From assembly GCA_008921705.1 (NCBI GenBank), contig VFFE01009164.1, positions 1,044,139 to 1,108,138 of the forward strand: DNA of 64,000 nucleotides, written 5' to 3'. Positions 37,087 through 50,390 of this stretch are shown here, one piece after another; position 1 is the first letter of the stretch; the number at the start of each line of letters is the position of its first letter. The notes below the pieces were generated by a model that did not search any database, was not told the DNA's origin, and saw nothing but the letters and a program-made list of their open reading frames with translations. A program made the translations under genes and the position numbers. Source of the stretch: Burhinus oedicnemus (lineage: Eukaryota; Chordata; Aves; Charadriiformes; Burhinidae).

Positions 37087-37621
37087 CTGTAATTATGATT
37101 CAGACAAAGATCCTAATCAATGGCAATGTTTTGAAAGCAGAACGGTAGGCCTTTGCCACTGTTAAAATAAGATATACTGCTTATTACCTAAAAGAGAGGA
37201 TCTAAAAATAAGATGCAATTGCCAGGGAAAAAGCTCAATTTCTGAATCGCAATACTGAAAGAAGCATTAATGTGACTAGTTTCAGAATCATATAACATTC
37301 TTCCTGTATTTAGCAGACAGCTAACTTTGGACTGCAGCATTTTAAATGAATTTAAGAGGAAGGTTGATATAATTCTTAATGTATCTCATTTATTGTATTA
37401 CTGAGAAGATATTTAATTTGTTACCACTTTGGAAAAAAAGGCGGTTTTAGCCTAATGATGCTCAGTTCATACAGCGTTCAGATACGCAGGCTTAAGTTCA
37501 CCAGGGTAACATAATCTATATTTACATACAGTTAAGAATCTGGCTGAGAATAACTTGGACTTTTTCTCTGAGCAATTTTGTTGCTGTTTGCACTTTTCTT
37601 CAAGTTCAAAGCAACTGCTCT

Positions 37622-37712
37622 TAGAATCATAGAATCGTTTAGGTTGGAAAAGACCTTTAAGATCATCTAGTCCAACCATTGACCCTACTCTGCCAGGTCT
37701 GCCACTTGTAGG
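37622..37712 (-). mobile_element. Avian CR1 3' end, antisense, short fragment
   Basis: 'TAGAATCATAGAATCGTTTA' and 'GGTTGGAAAAGACCTTTAAG' lead into 'ATCATCTAGTCCAACCATTG' and 'CTGCCAGGTCTGCCAC'. This matches the antisense avian CR1 3' terminus with the 'CAACCATTAACC..CTGCCAAGTCCACCAC' continuation. Only about 90 bp remain. The small open frame across it is a by-product. Confidence 0.93.
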
Positions 37713-40700
37713 GAATCAGCCCTTGTTTCTGTTCTCTGCGGTACTGCATATCTAGTGCAAGTTCAGCTTATGTCATGGTTCTCGGACGCCCTTTATGAAA
37801 GTGTTCTGAATTAGGAGTTAAATATTAATCTGTAAACTGTAATAAGCCTATTCACATATGAATTTCTGTTCTTCCTGATTACTCAAGGAGGAAATAATTT
37901 CCGTTTCATATTGCTTTATTTATAGAGAAAGGAGTTTAGAAGACTTCCAAACTTAGCTACAACACATGAGATGGGGCTTCTGAAAGACCTCTGCACTGGG
38001 CTGCTCCTGTGGAAGTTGTAAGGAATTGCTATTGACCTCAGCATCAGAGCACTTTCAGGAGCCTCAGCCATGACTGAAGGAGCTTGTCGTCAGAAGTTAT
38101 TGGGTAATTCTGGTTTCTTCAACCAGCTCAGTGCCCCGGTGTGCAAAGCATTATACAGACATGGTGAAACGGTTCCTTCAGGGCCTTACAGTTAGAAAGG
38201 ACTTCATTGACAGAAAGCACATCTTAGTCTTCTAAAGTCTCAATGTCAAATCCAGCAATACAGAAGACTGAAGAGGATAGCAGTAATCATTCAATGCAGA
38301 TACTTAAGTTGTATGTTTGTTTATGTGCTGTTGGTAGTGTTTTACTTTTCTACGTTAAAAAAGTAGTTGGAACTATAGCCAAAATAAAGACCTATTCTCT
38401 GAAATAAAGAGGTCTTCTCAGCTCTGGGGCTCACTTCAAGGAGTGGGGCAGGGGGTTCTGGAAAGCCCTAAAATATTTCTGTAACAATGAAATCTTCCTT
38501 AAAAACTAAGACTCTGTGCAAAGTAATTTTTATTGGATTCTTCAGTGTAGAAAAGCAATATTTAGAAATTTAGACAACTGATGTATAGAAATTATCTGAT
38601 CCACAGGGTCTGCAAATCCTCCACTGTCTGAGCTGTGGATAGTCTTTTGTGAGCAGCTTTCTAGGTTAGATCCCAGAGGACCAGAGCTCCTCTTATCCTC
38701 CTCTGCCGGGTGGAGGTATTCCTCTGCACAGCTGCCAGTAACCCAATATATGGTGGCTCTCCCTCTTACATGATATATTCAGCATTATCAAGGGATTCAG
38801 AAATCGGCGGCTAGATTTTCCAGAACTGGTTTTGACAGTTTATGGATTTGGCATAAATCTCTATCTCTTTTAAGGAATAATTCTTTGGGAATATTTTAGC
38901 CTTTTGAATTTTGAACTTTGTAGTATCACAAACCCAACTCTGCACCATTGGCTCAAGGTACGGTTCTGCTTTAGAGCTAGGTAACATTCTTCTATTTCTA
39001 TAAACTATTTTCATTTTCAGATATTAAAAAATTACTGTTCTTTGAAGACAAATAACTTGATATCTTGTTTGCCTGAATTACATATTAATGGGACAGAAAC
39101 CTTATGTCTGGTCTGTTTAATAAGGAAGAGGTCAAGTCATGGAGTGTGAAGGATCCATATTTTATGCATGGACACAACTATGTAAAAATAAATTACTTCA
39201 CAGAACTCTTTGTTTTTTTAGTTTTGATGATAACATAGCTTATGAAACCAAGTTTGAAACTGAACGCTTAATAAGGATGGAATCATGGATGATGAGTTTT
39301 GCATTAGTCCAGTCAACAGGTCAGTCTAAGAAGTGAGGTCAGAGGTAGTATTTTGTTCAGACTAACAGAAATATTTTGCACGCCGTTCACCTGAAGATGG
39401 AGCTTGAGTGGTTTGGAATATATGTGCAAAGTATAACTCATTTCACAGAACTGTGATTAATAACCTTCTGTTTGGACTTTGTATAGGGAAAGAAGCACCA
39501 TCTTAAGCTTATTTAGATTCTTATGGCAGAAAAATGAAATCTATAAACAAACTCTCTTTCTTTAATCTTCCTCAACTACCCTATGCTCCTGGGTGTTTTA
39601 CAGATTCTTATATAAGACTCCTGTAATTATTGAACTGTTCTTTTGACCTGGTTGCTTGGAGGATATTGAATTTCTGTTATGTGCAAATGGAGATTAACAC
39701 TCAGATCACCTGAAGTGCTAAAACACTGCTAATTTTTTAAAACAGATTTATTGCAAAATCTTTTTTTTCCCCCTAACTTGGACTCCTGTATTCACATTTA
39801 ACTCATTGTAGTATCCGTTCACTGTAATTCGAGGATGACATTCCCTGGGTGAAATTTTACTAAGCGCTCTTATGTCTGCTGTACAGTGTTATATACTAAC
39901 TGGTATCTCTGAAAAACAATAATTACATAGTTAGATAATTACTTCAGTACCTAATACTATGATTTCAAATAATTGCAGCATGTTCTCTGTGGCTGCTCTT
40001 TTCTGTTTATTTCAGTAACCACTTTCTTAAAGGACCTCTTGTCTGTGCATCCTGAATCCCGGAGTACTCTCTGAGGACTCAGTTTTACCTCTTTTCTTTA
40101 GCTTCCATCGTTTCAGGTAGAGCCATTGATGTCACAGTTCCCAGCCACATGGCAGTGACTATGAGGGCCTGAAATTACTGAGATTGCCTGCAGTGGAGCT
40201 ACTTAAAAAGCAGGGTATACCTAATTGTGAATAGGCTTGGTCCTAAATGTGCCTCTTCTGATTTGTGCCCCAAAATTATTGTCCCAAATTCCTAATTTTC
40301 TAGGGTTTTAGGAGCAGGAATGTGGGTATCTGTGGCAGCATAATAACAAACATGGAATTATTGGCCAAACTGAAGAAACAGACATCTTCTTTCCCATTTT
40401 GGGTGAAAATGAAGAGTGTCCTAAGTACTTGTTTTCTGGAATTGGAGGCCCACAAACAGTGACTGAGTTTGTGAATGGGACCCTGGTCTTTGACCTCACA
40501 GAACAGAAAGTTTTTATTTCCTTTTAGTTGTATTCTCATGACCACAATTCATTCTATTTTTGTTATGAAGTTTTGGACATGGAAGTATTCCTAGTGTGAA
40601 TATCAACAAAAAAATGTGATGTTTTCCTTTTTTTAACTACGAGACTATTCCTAGAAATTGTCTCTTAAGATACAAAGTAATACTTACCTCTTAATTCAAC

Positions 40701-43700
40701 AAAGATCCTTTCTGACAAAAATGAAGAGTGGGGAGGGGCAGGGAGAGGAAAAATGAAATATTGTAAAATAATTCTTATTTCTACATATGCAATAAAAATG
40801 CTAGACACTATGCTTGTGATAAAGAGACAAGCATTTTGGGAGGAAAAAAAGGTCACCAAGGCCAGTGATCTCCACAAAGAACGAAGACGACAATTGTAAA
40901 ACTTTATCCAGTTCATAAATCTTCTTCAGCCTCTGTTGTACAAGCCTGAGTGAAAACATTTTAGGCAAAGCTTTAAAAGAACCTGGAGAACTGTACAAAA
41001 ATGCCAAGAATTGGATTAATTGGCGTAATACAAGGTGGCTGGGCACAGTTGGGGAAAGTGTCAGTGTAGGGAGAATCCCCACCAAGTAAGACTGTCTGTG
41101 CAATTAGCTATCTGAACTCTAACCCTTCCAGAATAATTAATGAATAACAGAGGGGATCAAGACAAAGACACAAAGTGATTTGGTGGGTGCTAGCAAGTAA
41201 TACATCAAAGAATGCTGGTAATTGGCCCTGTGGCTTTCATTCTTTGCCCTATTTCTTTCAATTCATTGACTCAAAATAATGGGTTCAGGTTCATTATCAA
41301 CAGGTTTTAGCTGCAAGAGCACAACACTTCAACAAAGCTATGATTGTAGCAGCGCTGGTGGTTAAGTAAAAAGTTGTAGATTGTAGCACACTCCCTTGAA
41401 AGGGGAAGTAGCAGCATAGTCATAGGCTTTGTCTTACATGAAACAGTTGGTATTGACGAATTTGCTCTGAGTTTTCTAAGACTTGGTGTTCACTGAGGTT
41501 ACAATGCTGGAATACAGTTGGTATGGGCAGGTATGTATAACTCCGCTTCAAACCCTATTATAGCAGCAGCATCTATATTCTGTTCCTTCAGCTGTAAGAA
41601 ATGAAATAGAATTCTTGACATCATGTGTCACATGTACACGACATTATTTGCATACTAATGGAGATAGTTTAGAGGCTTTTCCCCCCCATTTTGGAGGCAT
41701 TGCAGTAAAAGGAAAGTTGATTATTTTTAATCCACAAAAATATCTTTCTGATCCGCAAAAATTTACTGGAAGGTTTGAGGTTTGACAAAATCAGAAACGG
41801 AATCTCCACTGTTCTGTTTTGTTTCTAGTGCAAATGCTGTCATAAGATGTTGATTTAGCTGATGAGGATGTATTTAATTAATTAGAATAGCTTTTCCTGA
41901 AGAACAGAAAAAGCAGCAGAATATTAGGGCAGTCATCTTCAATGAGTGAATGATGTGTGTTTTTACTCTGCTGTTTTACTTTGCCATCATTGTTCCTCCC
42001 TATTTACAGGCTGTAACATATGTTGTTTATTATTTTATTATGATCACATTAAATACAATTGCATTTATACTTAAAAACTATACGGTACTATGGTTAAAAA
42101 CTGCCCTTTTGGTTTAGTATTTGAGAAACATTAGAAGTATTTTTTTCGAAACATGTTTATGAGCACAAATGAATATAAAATTATTTTTCTTTTAAGTTAA
42201 GAGATGCTATTTTGAATTTGGGTTCAAAGCAATATGCAAAATGCTGTAAATATTTAAATCACCAAATTGTGCTTGATATTCTTACGGACAACATTCTAAA
42301 AACTTCCCATTACCTCTGACAAGTCTGTTAAGAGGTAGCTGCTGGTACAACTATTGGCTGCCTACGTGTTACAGGTCAGGTTTTGATCTCCATTGTATCA
42401 CTGTCTTTTTGAAATAACTTGAACAAAATTTATGCAGATTTTAATTTCAAAAGGACTGTATTTTGTAAATGTGAAATCGTAAAGTAGAATCTTGAATAAT
42501 AATAAATTTAGATAAAAATTTTCTGATACAACTTGTGGTATTTCATTTTGATCTTAGTCATGTTTCTGAGAATAACAATTATGTATGAAATATTCAAATA
42601 AAATATGATTTACCAGTGTATAAATACAACTATAAATATGATGCATGACCGGCAGCCTCCCCTCCTTTAAATGCACTCATACTGTTTAAAATAATTTTGT
42701 CACCAATCTGTGTGCAGTAGTTCTTTGTTGTTATATTCTATCATGTAAATTCAACCATTAGAATACATGCCTTACCCATAACTTTGTCTATGCCATGGAC
42801 AAAAATATTCTCATTTGGAAAAGCTTTATTAGCATGTATTCTAAATTGAATAGTTATTTTTGATAAATTCTAGGTAACACTTCTTAGATTTTTTTAAAAA
42901 ATTTTAAGTGTTTGTAGTAGGACACTGGTTAGCACTGGGAACAATGCTACGAGCCTAATATGTCAAAGCTGTTAGTCAGAATGTTTGCTTTCCCCCCTCC
43001 CTGATTCCAGCTGGTTTTGGTAGAGGTTCCTTGTGTAAATCTCGGCATGATTTAGATGATATATGAAACATTTTGAGACAATTTCAGGATTGTCGTTCTT
43101 TTAAGTTCAAATTCTTGTTCTTATAGAGGCTTTTCATAGCACTGAGGAAGTCTTTTCCATCTGTTCACATTGGGACGTGGATGCCATAAATATATCATCT
43201 TCACAATAATTAATGTTAACAATGGCAAACAAACACTTAGTATACTAACTCCTGTTTATTTTAGTTTTGCCACTGATATATGTTGTTAAAATAAATATTT
43301 AAAAAATACTTATATTGTGAAAAGCCATACCCACAGTGCCTTCTGTCACACATATAATTCAAGATCCTGAATTGACAAAATACTGGTTGATCTTGTCCCA
43401 GAGGTTCTCATACTTTTTCAGAAAGTTGCTCCTCTTTTTGTATAATTTTACCTTCAAGTGAATAACAAGACTTTGGGAGAGACGGAAAATCATTATTAAA
43501 AATACACACAGACTTGATCAAAATAACTTTGATGGCTAGAATGATGAGAACAGTCATTCTCTTCCTTTGACAGGTATTTTTCGGTCTGAGATTTGAGGGC
43601 ATCGATATTGATTTAGAAAGCTCTGTGGCTCAATTTTAAATGAAATGTAAAACTTTTCCATTTTCTCACCTATCAACCTCCATAAAAGAGCAGCTGTTCT

Positions 43701-46249
43701 TGCAGGGAGCAGCGCTTTTCTCGCTTTGAGTATCACAATGCATTTATGATGTGGGGTTTATCTAAATGGCTGCCCTTTTTGTGGAAAGAAAGTCTATATT
43801 TATTTAGGGTAGGAGTTCTGATTGTAGCAGTAGGATACAAATCTGGATCTCAGGCTGGGGTGTGGGATCTGGACCCCCTTGAGGACATCCTTTCCAGCAG
43901 TTACTCCCTGATTTTCTCTTCTCTCTTGCAAATGACAACAGCAGAAGGCTATTCCCTGCTCCCCTTCCCTGTCTCCTGCAAGCAGCGGCACCCCCGGGCC
44001 TGATGTCCGCTCCTCCTCCTCTCCAGAGAAACGGCAGCAAACTGAATGTGCCCTGGCAGTTGCTTGGACTCTTGTTATCCCACAGAAAGTTTCCCAGAAA
44101 CGCACAGGGAGTTCATACTTTCTACCCCTGATGATCAAAATTACTCTTATACACTGACAATGGGTTAGGTTTGATAGCAGAACTAACCATATATGGGAAA
44201 GGCAGAGGAAGAGGAGCTGAAGGACAGTCCTGCCTCTCAAACACACTCAGTTCCTGTCTTTTAGTGAGAACAGGAACAACTCCAGGCTTTTAAGGACGTT
44301 TAACAGATGAGAATTAGAATATACCCCGTTGCGTTGCTTTCTAATAGAAAGCGCATGAAGGCTGCAAAGGAGAGGGGAGTCTTGGTTGCTGAAGGTCAGT
44401 TCCTGTTTCAAAGGCTGACCTCCTTTGAAAAGAGGTCTCTCTGCCTAGTGTTCCCTTAGGAAGGGACCCAGGGGCTGGATCCACGCTGGCCTGTGGTCGG
44501 GGAAGTGCTGAGCTTCTGTTCAAGTCACTGTTCCCTGAAAAAAAAGGCATTTCAGCATACCCTTAGGTGTCTTTGACTAAAAACCGGTTGGTTTCTAAAG
44601 TAGGGTCTTCATTCGGCTGATGTTATGTGCTTGAATATCTCAAAGGCTGTAAACTTTGCAAAATTCAGATTCTTCTTAGGTGATTCTTTTATCTTCATTT
44701 GGTGTGGTTTCATTTGGTCTGTCTTTCACTGCACAGTGCCTTACAGGGACTATTAGTAAAATATGGTCTAAATGGGTCTGGGAGAGAAAATCATATTTTT
44801 TTTCAAATTCGTAGGTGCCAGAAAGGGAAAAGCATAGGATGGCTGTAATTAGACGCAGGAAGTACAATCTGTGTTTCTGAGTTTTATCCCTAAATTGTGT
44901 CATATACCAACTTTATTATCAAGTCTCTCAAAGATGGCAATATTTACCAGGACAAAGCCTTTTGAGATTCTCAGGTGAAAGGTTTATGTAGCAGGGAAAT
45001 ATTACAATAATGACATTTTAATTTAATTATTTCTCTAACAGTAAAAAAAGAAATGTTCATAGCTTGCAGAGGGAGGGAGCTGACCTCTGTTATCAATCAT
45101 GTTTGTACTTTCTCACAAAGTGCATTCCTTAAACAAATGAATAAGGAATCATCTCTGGATCTCAGGGAAGAGGGTGGCAGGATGCTGGAGGGCACAGCGA
45201 TGCTGAATAAAGAGTTTTGATCAGCCATTTCTCATGGAAATTGGTGAGGTGGAAAGCCAGAAACAACAGAAAACACATGAGGAGAACGTATTCGATACTG
45301 TATCTGCTAACATGTCACGGGCCAACCAAGAAGAGAGTGACTAGTCCACCTCTCCTCTCTCCCCTAAGGACAGGCCTTCCATTTCTGTCCCCGTTGCAAT
45401 CCTGATCTCCTCCATGATGGTTTCTATATCACTTGCCAGGTTTTTCTTTGGATAGAGGTCCAGACAGGTTTTCTCATGGTGGTGGTGGGGAAGATGTTGT
45501 CTTGTTTGCGGGGCTTTGACTCCATCTCAGCTGTTCGAGTGCCCCGTGGGGAGGTAGGCTGTCCCTGCCTGGAGCAGACAGAGCTCAGGTGAGGGCAAGT
45601 GCATGTCCCATGATTTTTTTCTAAGTTCTGCAACGCTGTGAGAATTGCAATGGCATCTGCAGCAGCTTTAAGAGAAAGCAGCTCTGTTTTAGTGTCCGAG
45701 GTGGACAGTGTCCGAGTATTTTATCTCTGTCTGATGGTTTTGTCCCTCTATAACTTTTTGCCGTACTGGACCTCTTTCTTGCTTGGTGAGATGAGAGGCA
45801 CTATTAACTTCTTTCAGTATTGTTACTAAAAATTGTGAGCTGTTCTTTGAACCTCAGCCCCCTTGGCTTTTGGTTTTCTGCAGTGCACCAAAAACTTGAT
45901 GGTGAGCGTGAGACCTTTCAAATTGTGTTAGCATCTTTCAAGCAAAGAATAAGTAAACCAGGAAAATACTGTGCTAGTTACAGTGCGTCTGTTATTGCTT
46001 GTGCATCCCAATTCTTGTCTCTCATGAAGGGTTAGATGAATGCTTTACTCTACTGTTACAGAGAATAATATGGTGCAAGAGAAATGAGTGTTTCCCAACT
46101 ATGACTCAGGGATGTTACTCCCACCTTTGAAAGTGTTTGAATCTGAAGATTCAAATATGCCCATAGCAGTTACAGCAGTTATAAAAACTGAGCTTAAAAG
46201 AGACAAAATTGCCTCCCTCAAGGCTTTAGCATATACGCACTACTTTAAG

Positions 46250-46267
46250 AAAAAAAAAAAAAAAAAA
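46250..46267. repeat. Poly-A run
   Basis: Eighteen consecutive A. I looked upstream for a processed pseudogene or SINE body that would explain it and saw none. Confidence 0.95.
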
Positions 46268-46779
46268 GGCTTAGGGGACTTAGCATGATTTCAAGATATT
46301 CATAATTTGGAGGAAATCGTTGCATTACAAGAGCCTACCCTGATTACAGAACTTTTTAATCTCAATCCAAGATAAACATGTCTTCAACACCACATACACC
46401 TGAGTTGCCCTTTTAAATACCCAAAACCTTGATCCATATTCAGGGTTTTTTTTTCTTGAGTATCCCTGCTGTGATGAAAGAGTCATCTCATCTCGTATTA
46501 ATTTTGTCTCGGTACATGGAATATTATTATGCTATAGCTTTTGGGGCAGGTTTTCTCGTATATTTCTGAGAATTTTAAAGCTGTTAAAGTAATACCTAAA
46601 ATTTCCATCTCACTTCCAAAAAACATGTTTTGTTTGTGAGAGGAAGGTGGTGTTACGCAAACTTTGCCATGAGCAGTTGTCTCGAACAGCCATCGAAAGT
46701 CAAATATAGAACCAAATTTCTATTAGTTCCTTAAGAGGCAAAACTTGTCCCCACCCCTCATGGGAAGGGACGCAGGATC

Positions 46780-47085
46780 TGTGAAACCCCCTTGGTGCTT
46801 GCTTCCCTCGGCACTACTGACCTCCAGCCAGCCGGTCACGTCTGCCACCCGCAGTATGGGTAAGGAGCTAGGGTGAGTACGGGGACAGGCAACTATCTGC
46901 CTCCAGGGATCATTCTGCTTCTTGGGAGTGGGGACAACTAGGTAGCAGGGTCTAACCTGGGTTCGGGGGCCACAGGAGCGGGTGCAGGGCCTCGCAGTGG
47001 CGGTAGCGGCCCTGGGGAGAGCCTGAGCGCCCTTCCCAGCCTGGTGGGCAGCGCCCCGCTTCCTGGCCGGGGTGTGCAAGAGTAG
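46780..47085. other. GC-rich islet with CpG
   Basis: About 300 bp are conspicuously richer in G+C than the surrounding kilobases and contain multiple CpG sites, including GGCGGTAGCGGCC near 46,998. A 118-codon minus-strand open frame covers it and has a segment QVRPCYLVVPTPKKQNDPW that I cannot assign. The islet could be a small CpG island, an undetected exon or a decayed repeat. The sequence alone does not decide. Confidence 0.4.
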
Positions 47086-50000
47086 CTACTGCACAACAGG
47101 GCTTAACTGTCTACTCATTAATAATTGATTTTAATGCTCATATTTTAACTGCCATTGAACTTGCAGTGTATTTTTGTGGCAGGAGCTGGTTGGTTAGCAA
47201 GACATTTTCAATGCCATCTGGATTTGGACTGCATTACAATTAAACTATTGTACTTCTATAGCCATAGCATTGCACCATAGCTAACCGGGTTTAAGCTAGA
47301 CCATTAACTTAATAAACTGCTTTCTGAGGAGACGAGGAGGTTCCATTTCCCTGTTTTCTAAAATTAGATTTGTTGTACTATATAAAACAGTACATGCTTT
47401 TTACTGCTGGTTTACACAAAGCTTCAGTTAAATTCAGTGGAAGTTTTGCTGGCAAATTCAGAGCAAGACTGTATTCAAATAATATTTACATCACACCACA
47501 CTTTTCCATTATGCAGTTTACCCTTTTCCCTCATCCATTTTATATTTAATTATGAAATAATTTTAGAACTATAGGGACTTTAACAATCATGTATGTACAG
47601 ATGTTAAGTCCATGTATATAGATGTATAGACAGCTACATTCATTCATAATTAAACCCTCCACCATAAAAACTTGATTCTAAATATAGACAATTTGTCCCC
47701 AAGGGAAAAGAAAATAAAACCCACTGATCTAAGGGAAAAAACCAATAATGCCCCTCTGTTCCCCAAACCTATAATTACTATTTGGTATCTAAAGAATTTA
47801 ATAATTCTTGGTCTTTTTGCCTCCACGGTCATGGACAAATCTGTCAAATTCAGATGTCCACAATGTAGATGAATTTTCAAAGCCTGAAAGTGATTTAAGA
47901 GCATGGTCTACAATAAAATCAGTGGAGACTGGCATTCTTGAGTCACTTTTTTGTTGTCCTGAATATACAATTTCACATCAAAGTCAATATGCTCCTTGCG
48001 ATGCTGAGGGGAGCAATTGACTTTTGGAGAGCTACACACAAAGATATTCTGGTACTACTATGGCAACTGAAAGGACTGAGTGCTAATTTAGATGCCTAAT
48101 TTTAAAGCAAGGTAAAATAAAAAACTCTGACTGATTTATTCCAAGTCATATTATAAAGCTGCTCCTAGTTAGCTCTTCTTATCTGGGTTGTTCTAAAAAT
48201 TTGACATCTGGGCTAAGCCTGTTGTCAGTGTGGAGAAACAAGATCTAACACAGAGACACCAACTCACCTGTTTTAGACATAATCAGGACACAAGTCTCTA
48301 ATTTAATCCAAAACTCATATTCTAGAACCGACATGCATTTGTATGGAAGAAACATATAAAAAAACCCCAAACGGTAACAAGGTTAGATTTGAAGCCATTC
48401 TGTTCTCTTCATATTGACCTACTGCATGCTCCCCAACAACAAGAATGCCCAACACCTTTGCTGAGTGAAAGAAGACAAATGTGACCACTAGTCTTGGGGA
48501 ATAATGCTTGTTTACTAGAGATGCACTTACGTACTCTGCTCTAGGGTAACTGGTCACCTTGGGTGAATGCAGGTGTGAAGGTGTACACAACTGTAAATGC
48601 AAATGTATTTAAGAAAACGGAGGTGCAATTGAGAAGTTTCTAAACCAGGTCATTAAAAGGCAAGATTGCCCTGGAGCTATGTTTTGCCCAGGGATGTTGT
48701 GTTTTAATCCATCACTCTAACTTGCTTCACCTTTATAGAGTTGTACTTCCAGTGCACAAAACTAAATTTCCTGAGCAGTTGCTTTTCCTGCACCAAAAGA
48801 GAAAGGGAACATCTCTATGAGGATCCTTTAGCACAAATGCGTAAGAGGGTTGTGTCACCAGAGTGCTGCAAAGCTACCTTGAAGCAGTAAGCGGTGAGCA
48901 AGTGGGCAGAGGCACAGGATTTGTTTCATGGTCATTCTGCTAATTTTGGCAGCTTCTTGGGACTGTACCAGTATGTTGCCCATCCAGATGACAGGTAATG
49001 TGGCCTGGGCGGTGTTGTGGTCACATCTGTCTCTAACTGGCCTTGCTCCCCTGGGACAGATTCTGCTGAGTTGTGAAAGCAGGGGTAGCAGCACATGGCC
49101 GCAGGCTGTTGTCAGCACACTGCTGGGAACTAAGCAAACTCTTTCCCGCAAGTGATAATTATACCACGGTTCAGTAAAGGAGCGCTTGCAAAACCAGGCA
49201 CAGCCAAGCGCAAAATAACCTTGCTGATCAAGCAGCCGTACCCATTGGGATCTATTAACTTTTCATCTTGGCAGAGACTATATAGGTGTGTTCCAAACCT
49301 GTTGGTTTGATGTTCCTTCAGGAAAAAATTAAGTGTAGGCTAAGGGGAAGCTGCTTCTCAAGTCTCAGGCTACACATATTGTAGGAAATACTTGTTTTCC
49401 TCAGTTACGCATGATGTTTCAAAGCCTCCCTTCTTCAGAGGGTGTTCAGTCCAGCTGCTCCCCTTTGCATAAGTGTAATCCCCATCTTCACCTCCCTGCG
49501 TGGCTGGATGTGCTGCAAAGGCTTTAGGGGATGAAGAGAGATATTGCAGCACAAAATAATTTTCCCCTTTTTGGGTGTCTAATTAATTGTGACTTTGAAA
49601 TGAAGAGTAAATCTGCTCAACTAAAGCAAACCCAAACAAATTCAGATAAAACTTTCCTTAGAGTTGTATTAAGTGTCTAAATGGCCACACTGGCTGTAAT
49701 AAAGAGACTTCATCAGCTCTCATGTCCATGTCCAGAAGTCATATGTCTTAGTCTGAGTTACTGGTGCCAGGTTGCCTTCGTAACAAACAGAGCAGAGGAA
49801 AGAACTCAGGAGACCTCTGTGCAGTCCTCAGCCAGCTGTCTATGCTCGGTGAAACAAATCATCTCCTGGAGATTTCTCTCCAGTAAAAGGATCATCTCAG
49901 GTAGAGATGTCTAACTTTGAAGTATCTAAACTTTGGCAAGATGAATCCTGTGATGTAAAAATGCATGGCAAGGAATAGGGTTTGCCCTGAAGAATTTATC

Positions 50001-50356
50001 ATTTATCTAGGGAAGGCAGGCAAAAGGGCAGCAGAAGGACAGCACGGAGAGGTGGCAGAAACTGACCAAAGTGACCCAGCCCCTCAGACATTGCATGGGA
50101 ATACACCCTTACTGTCCTGAGACAAAGTTCTTCACCGTGTATCTTGAATCTATTTTAATCGAGTGTATATTATTAATTTTGCCATGCTCCTCTGAACTTC
50201 CTTGTTAAGTCAGAGTCTTAAGCAATAGCTGAAAGCCTGAGGGTGGGGAAAAGAAGAAGGAAGGATGAGAAGAGACTTCTCACACTTCACAGCCTAATCC
50301 GAAAAAGGAAGTGCTGAAAGTTTTGCAAGATAATGACACCCTCAAAATAAGGTTCA

Positions 50357-50390
50357 GCCAGTTTCGCAGCCAGTTTCAGAGCCAGTTTCA
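50357..50390. repeat. 12-bp tandem repeat, GCCAGTTTCNNA units
   Basis: Three near-identical units (GCCAGTTTCGCA, GCCAGTTTCAGA, GCCAGTTTCA) stand head to tail. A diverged CCAGTTCAGCA follows near 50,426. It is a short minisatellite-like array. Confidence 0.9.

Larger units (their letters stand above)
26230..37621. other. Long gene-free region with scattered simple repeats
   Basis: More than 11 kb without a supportable exon, RNA gene or clear transposon. It holds an A-run joined to a G-run near 27,261-27,282 and the small tandem and simple repeats listed separately. It also includes a C run near 34,441-34,451. Open frames stay at or below about 108 codons and show no family resemblance. This is the expected appearance of a bird gene desert or large intron. 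Confidence 0.6.

Noticed and set aside
43800..44246. 148-codon minus-strand open frame
   Set aside because: Lies in a GC-richer patch, has Cys-rich low-plausibility sequence, overlaps other frames on both strands, and resembles no family I know.
46088..46288. Possible processed pseudogene ending in the 18-bp poly-A
   Set aside because: No recognisable parent coding sequence upstream and no visible target-site duplication; the A-run alone is not evidence.
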